This document shows, piece by piece, positions 26,078 through 35,458 of a stretch of DNA of 64,000 nucleotides. Below the pieces are notes generated by a model, which saw nothing but the letters and a program-made list of their open reading frames with translations, did no database searches and was not told where the DNA came from. Source of the DNA: GCA-2746365 sp963711255 (GTDB lineage Bacteria; Pseudomonadota; Gammaproteobacteria; SZUA-229). The DNA is taken from positions 5,323-69,322 of the forward strand of contig CAVQDO010000006.1 in NCBI GenBank assembly GCA_963711255.1, given 5' to 3'. The position numbers and the translations under genes are program-made. Positions within the stretch are counted from its first letter, which is position 1. The number at the start of each line of letters is the position of its first letter.

Positions 26078-26102
26078 AAAAAGGAGCCGAAGCTCCTTTT
26101 TT
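26078..26102 (-). terminator. pnp terminator
   Basis: On the minus strand GGAGC-TTCG-GCTCC is a stable UUCG tetraloop hairpin flanked by A- and T-tracts, the expected end of the pnp transcript 47 bases after its stop. The rest of the 346-bp gap 25803-26148 contains no gene that I can support. Confidence 0.92.
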
Positions 26103-26148
26103 ACCAGGCACCCTGTTTCAGGATGCCATTTGCGATAAATTCAGCAGA

Positions 26149-28242
26149 TCAGGCAACAGCCTCGTCCACTTCCTTCATGCTTAAACGGATACGACCCTGA
26201 CGATCGATTTCCAGTACTTTCACTTTAACGGTATCGCCTTCAGACAGCTTGTCACTCACATTCTCAACACGCTCTTCGCTGATTTGAGAAATATGAACCA
26301 GTCCGTCTTTACCCGGCAGAATTTCAACGAATGCACCAAAATCCATAATCTTCTTCACGGTACCATGGTAAGTAACTCCTACCTCGGCATCAGATGTAAT
26401 CTGTTCTATGCGTCTTTTCGCTTCTTCTGCGGCAGCTAAATCGCTGGAAGAAATTTTAACGTTACCTTCATCATCAATATCGATAACGGCACCGGTTTCT
26501 TCGGTTAATGCACGGATCACTGCGCCGCCTTTTCCGATAACATCGCGGATCTTATCCGGGTGTATCTTGATATTCAGGTAACGAGGTGCGTACTCAGACA
26601 TTTCAGTACTGGTTTCAGACATGACTTTATTCATTTCACCAAGAATAAAGTTACGTCCGGCTTTAGCCTGCTCCAGCGCCTTTTCCATAATCTCTTTAGT
26701 AATGCCGTCTATTTTAATATCCATCTGTAATGCACAGATGCCATTTTCAGAACCAGCAACTTTAAAGTCCATGTCACCCAGGTGATCTTCGTCACCCAGG
26801 ATGTCAGAAAGCACGGCAAAATCATCACCTTCTTTAATCAGACCCATGGCAATACCAGCAACAGGCGCTTTAATCGGTACACCGGCATCCATCAGCGACA
26901 GACTGGTACCACAAACCGAAGCCATTGAGCTTGAGCCGTTAGATTCAGTAATTTCAGATACCACACGAATAGTGTATGGGAATTCTTCTTCTGAAGGCAT
27001 AACACCTATAACACCACGCTTCGCTAAACGGCCATGGCCAATCTCACGACGTTTAGGTGTACCTACCATACCGGTTTCACCAACACAGTATGGAGGGAAG
27101 TTATAGTGCAGCATGAACGGTTCGCGGTAGGAACCACCCAGTGCATCGATAATCTGTGCGTCACGCGCAGTACCCAGTGTGGTTACAACCAGCGCCTGTG
27201 TTTCACCGCGGGTAAACAGCGCAGAACCATGGGTACGCGGCAATACGCCAGTACGAACAGTGATAGCGCGCACATCCGAAGTTGTACGGCCATCAATACG
27301 TTTTTCGCCAGCGATAATGCGACCACGAACCAGTTTCTTCTCCAGTTTGCCAAAGGCGCCTTTTACATCCTCTTTTGACCAGCCATCGTCTGTCATAAGG
27401 GCTTCGACGGCAGCTCTTCTGGCGGCTTTAACGGCGTCCTGCCTGGCCATTTTTTCAGCTATCTGGTAAGCATCAATGATCGCAGTCGAGCTTATTTCTG
27501 CAACTTTCGCAGCCAGTTCTTCGTCAGCAACAGGTTCAATATAGTCCCATTTAGGATTACCTACTTCTGCGGCAAATTCGCTGATTGCAGTAATCACTGC
27601 CTGCATCTGTTCATGACCGAACATCACGGCGCCTAACATAACCTCTTCAGACAGTAATTTAGCTTCAGACTCAACCATCAATACCGCTTTATCAGTACCG
27701 GCAACAACCAGGTCAAGTTCAGATGTTTCTAATTCTGCCTTACTTGGGTTTAATATATATTCACCGTCTTTATAACCAACTCGCGCGGCACCCAGTGGAC
27801 CCGCAAAAGGAACACCAGCAACAGATAGCGCCGCAGAAGCACCGATGATTGCTGGAATCTCTGGATCAATATCATCACTGATAGAAACAACGGTGGCAAC
27901 GATTTGAGCTTCGTTAGTAAATCCCTTTGGAAATAAAGGACGGATCGGACGGTCAATCAATCGACAGGTCAAAGTTTCTGCTTCACTCGGACGACCTTCC
28001 CGACGGAAGAAACCGCCTGGAATTTTACCCGCAGCGTAGGTACGTTCCTGGTAATTCACTGTCATCGGGAAGAAGTCTCTGCCCTCTTCAGTCTCTTTAG
28101 AGCATACGGCAGTAACAAAAACAACGGTATCGCCCATGCTTATCATCACAGCACCGGATGCCTGACGAGCAATTTCACTCGTTTCCATCGTTACTGTTAG
28201 ATCACCGTACTGAAATGATTTTTTAATTGCTGTAGGTATCAC
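26149..28242 (-). CDS. pnp: Polyribonucleotide nucleotidyltransferase (PNPase)
   Basis: 697 residues. It degrades RNA phosphorolytically from the 3' end and is part of the degradosome. Two RNase PH domains (about 10-220 and 310-540) are separated by a helical domain; the second carries the catalytic region with G-D-E-D-H-L-G-D-M-D-F-K-V-A-G. A KH domain (about 550-610) with I-R-D-V-I-G-K-G-G-A-V-I and an S1 domain (about 620-690) with D-F-G-A-F-V-E-I-L-P-G-K-D-G-L-V-H-I-S follow. It is downstream of rpsO as in E. coli, with a hairpin in the 127-bp gap. Confidence 0.98.
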   Translation of the reverse strand: MIPTAIKKSFQYGDLTVTMETSEIARQASGAVMISMGDTVVFVTAVCSKETEEGRDFFPMTVNYQERTYAAGKIPGGFFRREGRPSEAETLTCRLIDRPIRPLFPKGFTNEAQIVATVVSISDDIDPEIPAIIGASAALSVAGVPFAGPLGAARVGYKDGEYILNPSKAELETSELDLVVAGTDKAVLMVESEAKLLSEEVMLGAVMFGHEQMQAVITAISEFAAEVGNPKWDYIEPVADEELAAKVAEISSTAIIDAYQIAEKMARQDAVKAARRAAVEALMTDDGWSKEDVKGAFGKLEKKLVRGRIIAGEKRIDGRTTSDVRAITVRTGVLPRTHGSALFTRGETQALVVTTLGTARDAQIIDALGGSYREPFMLHYNFPPYCVGETGMVGTPKRREIGHGRLAKRGVIGVMPSEEEFPYTIRVVSEITESNGSSSMASVCGTSLSLMDAGVPIKAPVAGIAMGLIKEGDDFAVLSDILGDEDHLGDMDFKVAGSENGICALQMDIKIDGITKEIMEKALEQAKAGRNFILGEMNKVMSETSTEMSEYAPRYLNIKIHPDKIRDVIGKGGAVIRALTEETGAVIDIDDEGNVKISSSDLAAAEEAKRRIEQITSDAEVGVTYHGTVKKIMDFGAFVEILPGKDGLVHISQISEERVENVSDKLSEGDTVKVKVLEIDRQGRIRLSMKEVDEAVA

Positions 28243-28298
28243 AATATTATTTCCTGAAATTGGGGCCTGATAACGGACTTAACCCTGAAAAAAAGCAT

Positions 28299-28351
28299 AA
28301 AAAAATCACTGATCCCTAACCCTTTATTGTTGGTGGAATTCAGTGATTTTA
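28299..28351 (-). terminator. Hairpin between rpsO and pnp (rpsO terminator or processing stem)
   Basis: On the minus strand AAAATCACTGA and TCAGTGATTTT pair over 11 bp and are followed by a T-run. The long loop contains additional weak pairing. In E. coli the equivalent gap holds the rpsO terminator and an RNase III site used in pnp autoregulation; the same role is likely but not proven here. Confidence 0.65.
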
Positions 28352-28369
28352 TCAACCACGCATCTTTGT

Positions 28370-28639
28370 TTATCGACGCAGACCAAGGCTGGAAATCAGC
28401 TCTTTATAACGGTCAGTGTTTTTCGCTTTAAGGTAATCAAGTAATTTACGACGCTGATTAACCATGCGTAACAAACCACGACGTGAGTGATGATCACCTT
28501 TGTGTTCTTTAAAGTGCTCTGTTAATTGCACAATACGAGTTGTTAATAATGCTACCTGCACTTCCGGAGAACCTGTATCTCCTTCTTTTTGCTGGTATTT
28601 TGAAACAACTTCGCCTTTTTCTGCGGTCGATAAAGACAT
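28370..28639 (-). CDS. rpsO: 30S ribosomal protein S15
   Basis: 89 residues, the exact family length. It is a primary binder of 16S rRNA helix h22. The conserved stretches T-G-S-P-E-V-Q-V-A-L-L-T, H-x-K-D-H-H-S-R-R-G-L-L-like (here G-D-H-H-S-R-R-G-L-L) and the Y-K-E-L-I-x-x-L-G-L-R-R end are present. It lies between truB and pnp in the usual order. The gap upstream contains a compound palindromic repeat (copy 3) and AT-rich DNA. Confidence 0.98.
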   Translation of the reverse strand: MSLSTAEKGEVVSKYQQKEGDTGSPEVQVALLTTRIVQLTEHFKEHKGDHHSRRGLLRMVNQRRKLLDYLKAKNTDRYKELISSLGLRR

Positions 28640-28808
28640 GAATACTCCGAACTCTGTTTTGACTAAATAAATGGTCTGTAATTAAAGGATGGCGATTTTA
28701 TCACTTATTGAAGCGACAAAAAAGCATTGTTTATAAAAAGTTTTTTTACCTTTTCTGGTAATTTTTTCAGCTTTCCCGGCTTTTACCAAAACCTTTTTAA
28801 AGCTTTTT

Positions 28809-28895
28809 TACCGCAGAGACGCGGAGACGCAGAGAAAACAATGATTTTTTATCATTTATAACGTTTTTCTCCGCGCCCTCCGCGCCTCTGCGGTG
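28809..28895. repeat. Compound palindromic repeat, copy 3 (core-less, between truB and rpsO)
   Basis: Outer arms 28810-28826 and 28878-28894 match over 17 bp with one mismatch and equal the outer arms of copy 1 (ACCGCAGAGACGCGGAG). The inner GTCATTGCGAGCG core of copies 1 and 2 is absent; a small ATGAT/ATCAT stem takes its place. This shows that outer and inner palindromes are separable modules. Confidence 0.8.
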
Positions 28896-28930
28896 AAATT
28901 AGTTTTTAATGCCTGATGATCACAAGACAC

Positions 28931-29872
28931 CTAAGCACACTGCTTAATCATGCGTCTTGGCGCTACCAGGCCGTCGTCCTGTATCTCGCCCAGACCCAGA
29001 AAGTGGCTCTGATCATAGATACGCACCCATCCGTGCGTCGGTGCATGAGGAACCATCACAGGCTGCCCCTGGCGCACATAAAAAGCCGCATCCGTACCCA
29101 GTCGAACATCTGGCCAGTCAGCGACGCCACTATCGATTGGTTGCAGCGTTGCATCCAGCGCAGCAAAACCTTCTTCCGCCAGTTCAGTTAATTGTTCCAT
29201 AGTCAGCATATCACCGGAATACGGGCCAACACTTAAGCGGCGCAAGGCAGTTATATGGGCACAGTTGCCCAGTTTTTTTGCAATATCTTCAACCAGGGTA
29301 CGAACATAAGTACCTTTTGAACAGGCAACTTCAAGCTCAAGAATAAGGCGCTGCTGGCCTTCGCCATCATCTTCCATACTGAGTGAAATAAAATCGATTT
29401 CGTAAATGGTAATTCGTCTCGATTTGCGCTCAACTTCAATACCCTGGCGCGCCAGCTTATATAAACGTTCACCGTTATGTTTTACTGCCGAGTACATTGG
29501 TGGAACCTGGTCGATTTCGCCAATAAATTCCGGTAACACCGCCTTGACCGCCGCTTCATCAATAGCCGAAACATCGAGCGATTCAAGCACCTCGCCTTCG
29601 GCATCACCGGTGGTTGTACTCACACCCAGCTGACATTTAAGGTGATAACGCTTATCCGCATCCAGCAGAAAAGCAGATATTTTTGTTGCTTCACCCAGGC
29701 AGACGGGCAACATGCCGGTAGCCAAAGGATCCAGGCTGCCGGTATGACCCGCTTTAGCAGCACCAAACAGGCGTTTAACTCTTTGCAAGGCATGATTTGA
29801 ACTGCAACCAGCGGGTTTATCTAACAGTAAAACACCACTTATTTCACGGCCTTTTTTCTTACGATTTGCCAC
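28931..29872 (-). CDS. truB: tRNA pseudouridine-55 synthase
   Basis: 313 residues. It makes pseudouridine 55 in the T-loop of tRNAs. The catalytic Asp is in H-T-G-S-L-D-P-L-A-T-G-M-L-P, preceded by the L-L-D-K-P-x-G-x-S-S-N start. The C-terminal PUA-like part follows from about residue 240. The GTG start shares one base with the rbfA stop (TAGTG), so the two are translationally coupled. Confidence 0.97.
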   Translation of the reverse strand: MANRKKKGREISGVLLLDKPAGCSSNHALQRVKRLFGAAKAGHTGSLDPLATGMLPVCLGEATKISAFLLDADKRYHLKCQLGVSTTTGDAEGEVLESLDVSAIDEAAVKAVLPEFIGEIDQVPPMYSAVKHNGERLYKLARQGIEVERKSRRITIYEIDFISLSMEDDGEGQQRLILELEVACSKGTYVRTLVEDIAKKLGNCAHITALRRLSVGPYSGDMLTMEQLTELAEEGFAALDATLQPIDSGVADWPDVRLGTDAAFYVRQGQPVMVPHAPTHGWVRIYDQSHFLGLGEIQDDGLVAPRRMIKQCA

Positions 29873-30261
29873 TATTCAATCTCATCATCAGGTTCATCTT
29901 TTTCGGACTTCCTGTCTTTTTTAATCGCTTCAGTTATCAGCTCGTCCATGGCAATGCCACGCGTCACACTGTCATCCACGACAAATTTTAAAGTCGGGAC
30001 AATACGCGCACGTATACGACGTGCAACTTCTTTACGAATAAATCCGGTTGCACGGTTTAAAATTTCGATGGATTCGTTTTGCTGCTCAGTGTTAAACATC
30101 GAGCAATAGATAACCGCATGGCTTAAATCACGGCTCATACGTACTTCGGTAAACGACATAAAGCCCAGGCGTGGATCATCGATCTCGTCACGAACAATTT
30201 CGGCCAGCTCACGGCGAAGCTGTTCGGCCATTCTATCGCTGCGTAAAAACTCTCTAGGCAT
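29872..30261 (-). CDS. rbfA: Ribosome-binding factor A
   Basis: 129 residues. It binds the 30S subunit near helix 1 of 16S rRNA for maturation and cold adaptation. The KH-like fold is indicated by R-S-D-R-M-A-E-Q-L-R-R-E-L-A near the N-terminus, D-P-R-L-G-F-M-S-F-T-E-V-R-M-S-R-D-L and P-T-L-K-F-V-V-D-D-S. The C-terminal tail is acidic (D-E-P-D-D-E-I-E). It is between infB and truB as usual. Confidence 0.97.
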   Translation of the reverse strand: MPREFLRSDRMAEQLRRELAEIVRDEIDDPRLGFMSFTEVRMSRDLSHAVIYCSMFNTEQQNESIEILNRATGFIRKEVARRIRARIVPTLKFVVDDSVTRGIAMDELITEAIKKDRKSEKDEPDDEIE

Positions 30262-30315
30262 AAAAATCTGGCTCTAAAGCGGCAATAAAATAGTGACTAG
30301 GAAAACGGGCGCAGC

Positions 30316-32898
30316 TTAAAGCTTGCGCTCAACTTCTACGCGTTCAAAGACTTCGATCTGATCGCCAACCATTACTTCATAGTTTTTCACCGCGATACCA
30401 CATTCTGTACCACTGTTAACTTCTTTGACGTTGTCTTTAAAACGGCGTAATGATTCAAGCTCGCCCTCAAAAATCACCACGTTGTCACGCAGCACACGAA
30501 TCGGCGCATCTTTACGAACCACACCTTCGGTTACCAGCGAACCAGCTACCTGCCCAAAGACCGGTGACTTGAATACTTCCTGCACCTTGGCCATACCGAT
30601 AATCTGTTCACGGTACTCTGCTTTCAGCATGCCGGTAAGCGCTTTTGTAACTTCATCGATCAGTTCATAAATAACACTATAGTAGTTAAGCTCTACGCCA
30701 CGTTCAGCGGCTGCACGTCGTGCAGTTGCGTCTGCACGCACATTAAAACCGATAACAATAGCATCCGATGCAGCAGCCAGGCTGATATCAGTTTCATTAA
30801 TACCGCCAACACCGGAAGCAACAATGCGAACATCAACTTCATCATTATCTGCAGCCAGCTTCATCAACGAATCGCTGATAGCATGCAGTGTGCCCTGTAC
30901 ATCAGCTTTTAATAGAACATTCAGCTTCTTGACCTGACCGGCCTCCATCTGTTCAAACATGGATTCCAGTTTGTTAGCCTGCTGGGTAGCCAGACGCATA
31001 TCTCGTGCTTTACCCTGACGGTTTTGAGAAACCTCACGTGCTGTACGCTCGTCAGATAACACCTGCATGGCATCACCCGCATTCGGTGTATTGGACAAAC
31101 CAATAACCACCGCAGGCATCGATGGGCCAGCCTGTTCAATACTGTTGCCGAATTCATCATACATGGCTCGAACACGGCCAAAATCTTCACCGGCGAGCAT
31201 GATATCGCCTTTTCTTAACGCACCTTCCTGTACCAGGACGGTAGTCGTTACACCACGTCCCTTGTCCAGTGCTGCTTCAAGTACAACACCTTTTGCCAGG
31301 CCTTCTGATGGCGCTTTCAGCTCCATCAATTCAGCCTGTAAAGAAATTGTATCGAGCAGGGTATCAATACCCTCACCGGTCAGCGCAGAAACATTAACAA
31401 AAATATTATCGCCGCCCCATTCTTCAGGAATAATTTCATACCCACCCAGTTCGTTTTTCACACGATCCGGATCAGCGCCTTCTTTATCCATTTTATTAAC
31501 AGCAATAATAATGGGTACTTCAGCTGCTTTTGCGTGCTGTACAGCTTCGATGGTTTGCGGCATAACACCATCGTCCGCTGCTACCACGATAATGACGATA
31601 TCCGTAGCGTTGGCACCACGCTCACGCATTGCTGTAAATGCAGCGTGTCCCGGTGTATCAAGGAAGGTAATTACGCCTTTATCGGTCTCAACGTGATAAG
31701 CACCAATATGCTGGGTAATACCGCCCGCTTCACCAGCGGCAACCTTGGAAGAGCGAATGTAATCCAGTAATGAAGTCTTACCGTGATCAACGTGGCCCAT
31801 AATCGTTACTACCGGCGGGCGGGCTTCTTCTGTCTGGTCGGAAGTATCGCGAGCCAGCAGGGCTTTTTCATAATCATCTTCGTTAACAACAACCGGATTG
31901 TGACCCAGTTCTTCGATTACAAGTACCGCTGTATCCTGATCAATCACCTGGTTAATGGTTGCCATAACACCCATTTGCATCAATGTTTTGATCAGCTCAC
32001 CCGCTTTCATTGACATGCGTCGGGCCAGTTCATCAACGGTTATTGTATCGGGTACGGTAACGTCATGAACAATAGCAGCCACCGGTTTTTCAAAACCGTG
32101 TTTGGCGTCTGAAACAACACTGCTTCTTGCCGCCTTGCCTTTTTTCTTGTGACGCTTACCACTGCGATCACTGGACACATGCAATTCTTTGCGCCCGTAT
32201 AAAGTACCTTTATCCTTGTGCTCTGCCTTGTGTTTTTTAGCAGCTGATTTCTGGCTACGCGCTTCCTGTGCCTGTAACTCGTCAGCCGTTAATACTTTTT
32301 CTTTCGCTTTACTTTCTTTGGCAGAGGTTTTTGCAGTGCCCGTGCTCACCTGATCGACATCTTTTGACCTGGCCGCTTCTTCAGCTTTTTGTTTGGCCTC
32401 AGCCAGGCGTGAATCTTCTGCCTGCTGGTCCTGCTCGCGTTTTTCAGCACGCTCAAGTTTCAACCGCCTTTCTTCTTCACGCTCCTGCTCACGACGTGCC
32501 TGGTCAGCACGAAGCTTTTCCAGTTCCGTGATTTCAGCAGGGGTTTCCTGTGATGTTTCAGCTTCTGCTTCCGTTTCTACTGCCTGCTCTCCAGGCTTGG
32601 TAATGGTACGTTTACGGCGAACTTCAATAGATACCGTCTTTTTACCCGCAGCACCAACTTTCACTTCGCTGACTGACTTACGCTTTAAAGCTATCTTGCG
32701 CGGCTTATTCGCGGAATCAACATCACTGTCCTTGCCATGCTGCCCTCGCAGGAAGCCCAGCAAAGTCATCTTATCTGTGTCAGAAATCAGTGCATCTGGC
32801 GTATTAATATCCAGACCCGCATCTTTTATCTGTTCAAGTAAGCGCTCGACGGGTGTACCCACAACGCCTGCAAGTTGTTTTACTGTTACTTCAGCCAT
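30316..32898 (-). CDS. infB: Translation initiation factor IF-2
   Basis: 860 residues. It delivers fMet-tRNA to the 30S subunit. The N-terminal IF2_N domain (about 1-50) is followed by a long charged Lys/Glu/Ala-rich segment (about 60-270), a second IF2_N module (about 285-340), and the GTPase domain with P-V-V-T-I-M-G-H-V-D-H-G-K-T-S at about residue 362, D-T-P-G-H-A-A-F and N-K-M-D. The beta-barrel C-domains complete the protein. It sits between nusA and rbfA in the conserved order. Confidence 0.98.
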   Translation of the reverse strand: MAEVTVKQLAGVVGTPVERLLEQIKDAGLDINTPDALISDTDKMTLLGFLRGQHGKDSDVDSANKPRKIALKRKSVSEVKVGAAGKKTVSIEVRRKRTITKPGEQAVETEAEAETSQETPAEITELEKLRADQARREQEREEERRLKLERAEKREQDQQAEDSRLAEAKQKAEEAARSKDVDQVSTGTAKTSAKESKAKEKVLTADELQAQEARSQKSAAKKHKAEHKDKGTLYGRKELHVSSDRSGKRHKKKGKAARSSVVSDAKHGFEKPVAAIVHDVTVPDTITVDELARRMSMKAGELIKTLMQMGVMATINQVIDQDTAVLVIEELGHNPVVVNEDDYEKALLARDTSDQTEEARPPVVTIMGHVDHGKTSLLDYIRSSKVAAGEAGGITQHIGAYHVETDKGVITFLDTPGHAAFTAMRERGANATDIVIIVVAADDGVMPQTIEAVQHAKAAEVPIIIAVNKMDKEGADPDRVKNELGGYEIIPEEWGGDNIFVNVSALTGEGIDTLLDTISLQAELMELKAPSEGLAKGVVLEAALDKGRGVTTTVLVQEGALRKGDIMLAGEDFGRVRAMYDEFGNSIEQAGPSMPAVVIGLSNTPNAGDAMQVLSDERTAREVSQNRQGKARDMRLATQQANKLESMFEQMEAGQVKKLNVLLKADVQGTLHAISDSLMKLAADNDEVDVRIVASGVGGINETDISLAAASDAIVIGFNVRADATARRAAAERGVELNYYSVIYELIDEVTKALTGMLKAEYREQIIGMAKVQEVFKSPVFGQVAGSLVTEGVVRKDAPIRVLRDNVVIFEGELESLRRFKDNVKEVNSGTECGIAVKNYEVMVGDQIEVFERVEVERKL

Positions 32899-32969
32899 AA
32901 ATTATCTCAGTGAATAATCTCAGTCGTATTTTATTATTGATAAACCAGTACTTCTACTTATTCTTCTAC

Positions 32970-34463
32970 TTATTCTTCTGTAGCAAACCATGGCGCGCGA
33001 GCCGTCATAATTAACGCTGAGGCTCTTACCTCATCCATGCCTTCAATTTCCATTAATTCATCTACCGCCTGTTCAGCCAGATCTTCCATTGAGCAAATGC
33101 CTTTAACCGCCAGCAGATTTGCCAGCTCTGTATCCATACCTTCCATGTTTAACAGGTCTTCCTGCGGCTTGTTATTTTCCAGCACTTCTTCCGTCATAAT
33201 TGCCTGTGTTAACAGGTAATCGCTGGCGCGGTTACGCAGTTCAGCAACGATATCTTCGTCAAACTCTTCAATGCTCAATAGTTCTGCTTCCGGAACATAC
33301 GCGACTTCTTCAATAGTAGTAAAGCCTTCAGCAACCAGGATTTCTGCTACTTCGGTATCCACATCAAGGTGCTCAGTAAAGACTTCAAGGTATTTCGCAC
33401 CTTCTTCCGCATTCTTGGTTTCAGCTTCCTGCTCGGTCATTACATTCAGTTCCCAACCGGTCAATTCACTCGCCAGTCGAATATTCTGGCCGCCACGGCC
33501 AATAGCCATGGCCAGTTTGTCTTCTTCAACCGCGATGTTCATGCTGTTCGCATCTTCATCCACTACCAGTGACTGTACTTCAGCCGGAGACATAGCGTTA
33601 ATAACAAACTGCGCCGGGTCATCATTCCATAGAATAATATCGACTCGTTCACCGCCAATTTCATTGGAGACCGACTGCACACGTGATCCACGCATACCAA
33701 CACAGGCACCGACCGGATCAATGCGGCCATCCAGCGCTCTAACCGAAATTTTTGCGCGCGAACCCGGATCTCGTGCACCGCCAATAATCTCGATTAAACC
33801 CTGGTCAACCTCGGGAACTTCAAGCTTAAACAGCTCAACCAGGAATTCCGGGGCAGTACGGCTGATAAAAAGTTGCGGGCCGCGTGCTTCTGAACGCACT
33901 TCTTTCAGGTAACCGCGTAAACGGTCACCCGGGCGAACAGCCTCGCGTGGAATCATATCTGACTTGGGAATAAAACCTTCAACACTACTACCCAGATCAA
34001 GATAAACATTGCCGCGCTCAACACGCTTAACGGTGCCCATAACGAGCTCGCCTTCACGGCCCTGGTAGGCTTCTACTACACGCTCACGCTCGGCTTCACG
34101 CACTTTCTGTACGATAACCTGTTTCGCGGTCTGTGCAGCAATACGGCCAAACTCTACTGATTCAATCTGTTCTTCAACGTAATCCCCAACTTGAATATCG
34201 GGTTCGTCCATTTGCGCCGCTTCCAGCGCCATTTCACCGAGCGGATTTTCCATGGGAATACCATCTTCTATCACCAGCCAGCGACGGAAAGTATCATACT
34301 CTCCGGTCTCACGGTTGATATCAACGCGCACTTCAATGTCTTTCCCATTTTTCTTACGCGTAGCGGTAGCAAGAGCTGCCTCAATGGCCTCGAATATAAT
34401 CTCTTTTTCAACGCCTTTTTCATTAGAAACGGCATCTGCAACGTAGAGAATTTCCTTGCTCAT
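32970..34463 (-). CDS. nusA: Transcription termination/antitermination protein NusA
   Basis: 497 residues. An N-terminal polymerase-binding domain is followed by S1 (about 135-200), two KH domains (about 230-345, with G-A-C-V-G-M-R-G-S-R-V-Q and A-I-G-R-G-G-Q-N-I-R-L-A) and two acidic helical repeats at the C-terminus (about 365-490), as in E. coli. Those repeats bind the alpha-subunit C-terminal domain and lambda N in E. coli. It lies 78 bases after rimP and 71 before infB. Confidence 0.98.
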   Translation of the reverse strand: MSKEILYVADAVSNEKGVEKEIIFEAIEAALATATRKKNGKDIEVRVDINRETGEYDTFRRWLVIEDGIPMENPLGEMALEAAQMDEPDIQVGDYVEEQIESVEFGRIAAQTAKQVIVQKVREAERERVVEAYQGREGELVMGTVKRVERGNVYLDLGSSVEGFIPKSDMIPREAVRPGDRLRGYLKEVRSEARGPQLFISRTAPEFLVELFKLEVPEVDQGLIEIIGGARDPGSRAKISVRALDGRIDPVGACVGMRGSRVQSVSNEIGGERVDIILWNDDPAQFVINAMSPAEVQSLVVDEDANSMNIAVEEDKLAMAIGRGGQNIRLASELTGWELNVMTEQEAETKNAEEGAKYLEVFTEHLDVDTEVAEILVAEGFTTIEEVAYVPEAELLSIEEFDEDIVAELRNRASDYLLTQAIMTEEVLENNKPQEDLLNMEGMDTELANLLAVKGICSMEDLAEQAVDELMEIEGMDEVRASALIMTARAPWFATEE

Positions 34464-34541
34464 GGTTTAAAACCTCATATGTAACTGTTTGTTAAATATA
34501 ATAAATATTCGACTCATTTTAAACAGTGAGTCTCAATAAAA

Positions 34542-35012
34542 CTAAAATTCCGGAACGATTCGCGCTTTTTCTATCGCGCTCATCGGCAAACTGATTTCTT
34601 CTGCATCCGTTTCTATAACAAGCACATCCTCACTCGCTTGCAGCAGCCTGCCCTTAAAATTTCGCTGACCTTCGAGCGGCATAGCGGTTTTTAATTTGAC
34701 CAGTGAACCGGTAAACCGCTGAAAGTCCTTTAACCGCCTTAATGGCCGATCCAGACCCGGTGATGATACTTCCAGATTAAACTGACCACGCACCGGATCT
34801 TCAACATCGATAAGCGCGCTGATCTGCCGACTAACCGCGGAACAGTCTTCAATAACCACACCCGCAGAGTCTGAGCCTTCAGGAACATCAATGTAGAGAC
34901 GTAAAACACCATGTTTTGGATTAGGAAAATGCTCGATTTCGACCAGGTCGAAACCCATTCCAGTCACTACCGGCTCAAATAATTCCCACAAATGTGTCTG
35001 GTCTTTTCTCAT
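34542..35012 (-). CDS. rimP: Ribosome maturation factor RimP
   Basis: 156 residues. It is needed for 30S maturation, acting on the 5' domain. The sequence shows the two-domain pattern: an N-terminal alpha/beta part with G-F-D-L-V-E-I-E and L-R-L-Y-I-D, a conserved S-S-P-G-L-D-R-P-L-R-R-L-K-D-F hinge, and an Sm-like C-terminal barrel. It is the first gene of the rimP-nusA-infB group, downstream of tRNA-fMet and its terminator. Confidence 0.96.
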   Translation of the reverse strand: MRKDQTHLWELFEPVVTGMGFDLVEIEHFPNPKHGVLRLYIDVPEGSDSAGVVIEDCSAVSRQISALIDVEDPVRGQFNLEVSSPGLDRPLRRLKDFQRFTGSLVKLKTAMPLEGQRNFKGRLLQASEDVLVIETDAEEISLPMSAIEKARIVPEF

Positions 35013-35032
35013 CTGGCTCTTGTAATCACAAT

Positions 35033-35058
35033 ATTAATAACATCCTTCTGTTATTAAT
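35033..35058 (-). promoter_or_regulatory. Stem-loop in the rimP leader
   Basis: ATTAATAAC (35033-35041) and GTTATTAAT (35050-35058) form a perfect 9-bp inverted repeat with an 8-nt loop, 21-46 bases before the rimP start and downstream of the tRNA terminator. It may be a regulator site or a leader hairpin; its low GC content argues against a terminator. Confidence 0.4.
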
Positions 35059-35079
35059 CAATATCTTATTCTCAGTAAC

Positions 35080-35105
35080 AAAAAGGCCCCGTAAACGGAG
35101 CCTTT
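35080..35105 (-). terminator. Terminator after tRNA-fMet
   Basis: On the minus strand AAAGGCTCCG-TTTA-CGGGGCCTTTTT is a hairpin with one mismatch followed by a T-run, 71 bases after the tRNA 3' end. Between tRNA and terminator lies a second 9-bp inverted repeat (35112-35120 with 35159-35167), probably a trailer structure. Confidence 0.8.
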
Positions 35106-35176
35106 CCAAAATTCTTGAAGCTGAGGAATGGCAAAACTATACGCCGGACTTCCTACGACTTCAAGAAAACAAATTT

Positions 35177-35253
<77 letters not shown>

Positions 35254-35267
35254 ACAACAAGAGGCGA

Positions 35268-35296
35268 ATCATACGGACTTACTCACTCAATTGCAA
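35268..35296 (-). promoter_or_regulatory. tRNA-fMet promoter
   Basis: On the minus strand TTGCAA (35296-35291) and TATGAT (35273-35268) are separated by 17 bp and lie 15 bases before the tRNA 5' end. The 205-bp gap 35254-35458 holds this promoter and no gene. Confidence 0.75.
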
Positions 35297-35458
35297 GACG
35301 CTGAGTCGATTAATCAGGAAATATTATTACAAAATGGAGTTAATGTGAAAATACCGCGAAACCTGGAATAAACACAAAACAAAAACAGCAAAATAGCTAC
35401 CCGCTTAAGCCCTGCCTTCCCGGTCAGTGACTGCTCCGCCTATAAGCTGAAGAAGCCC

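Noticed and set aside
31067..31696. 209-codon plus-strand frame opposite infB
   Set aside because: Ser/Thr-rich antisense shadow of the GTPase domain.
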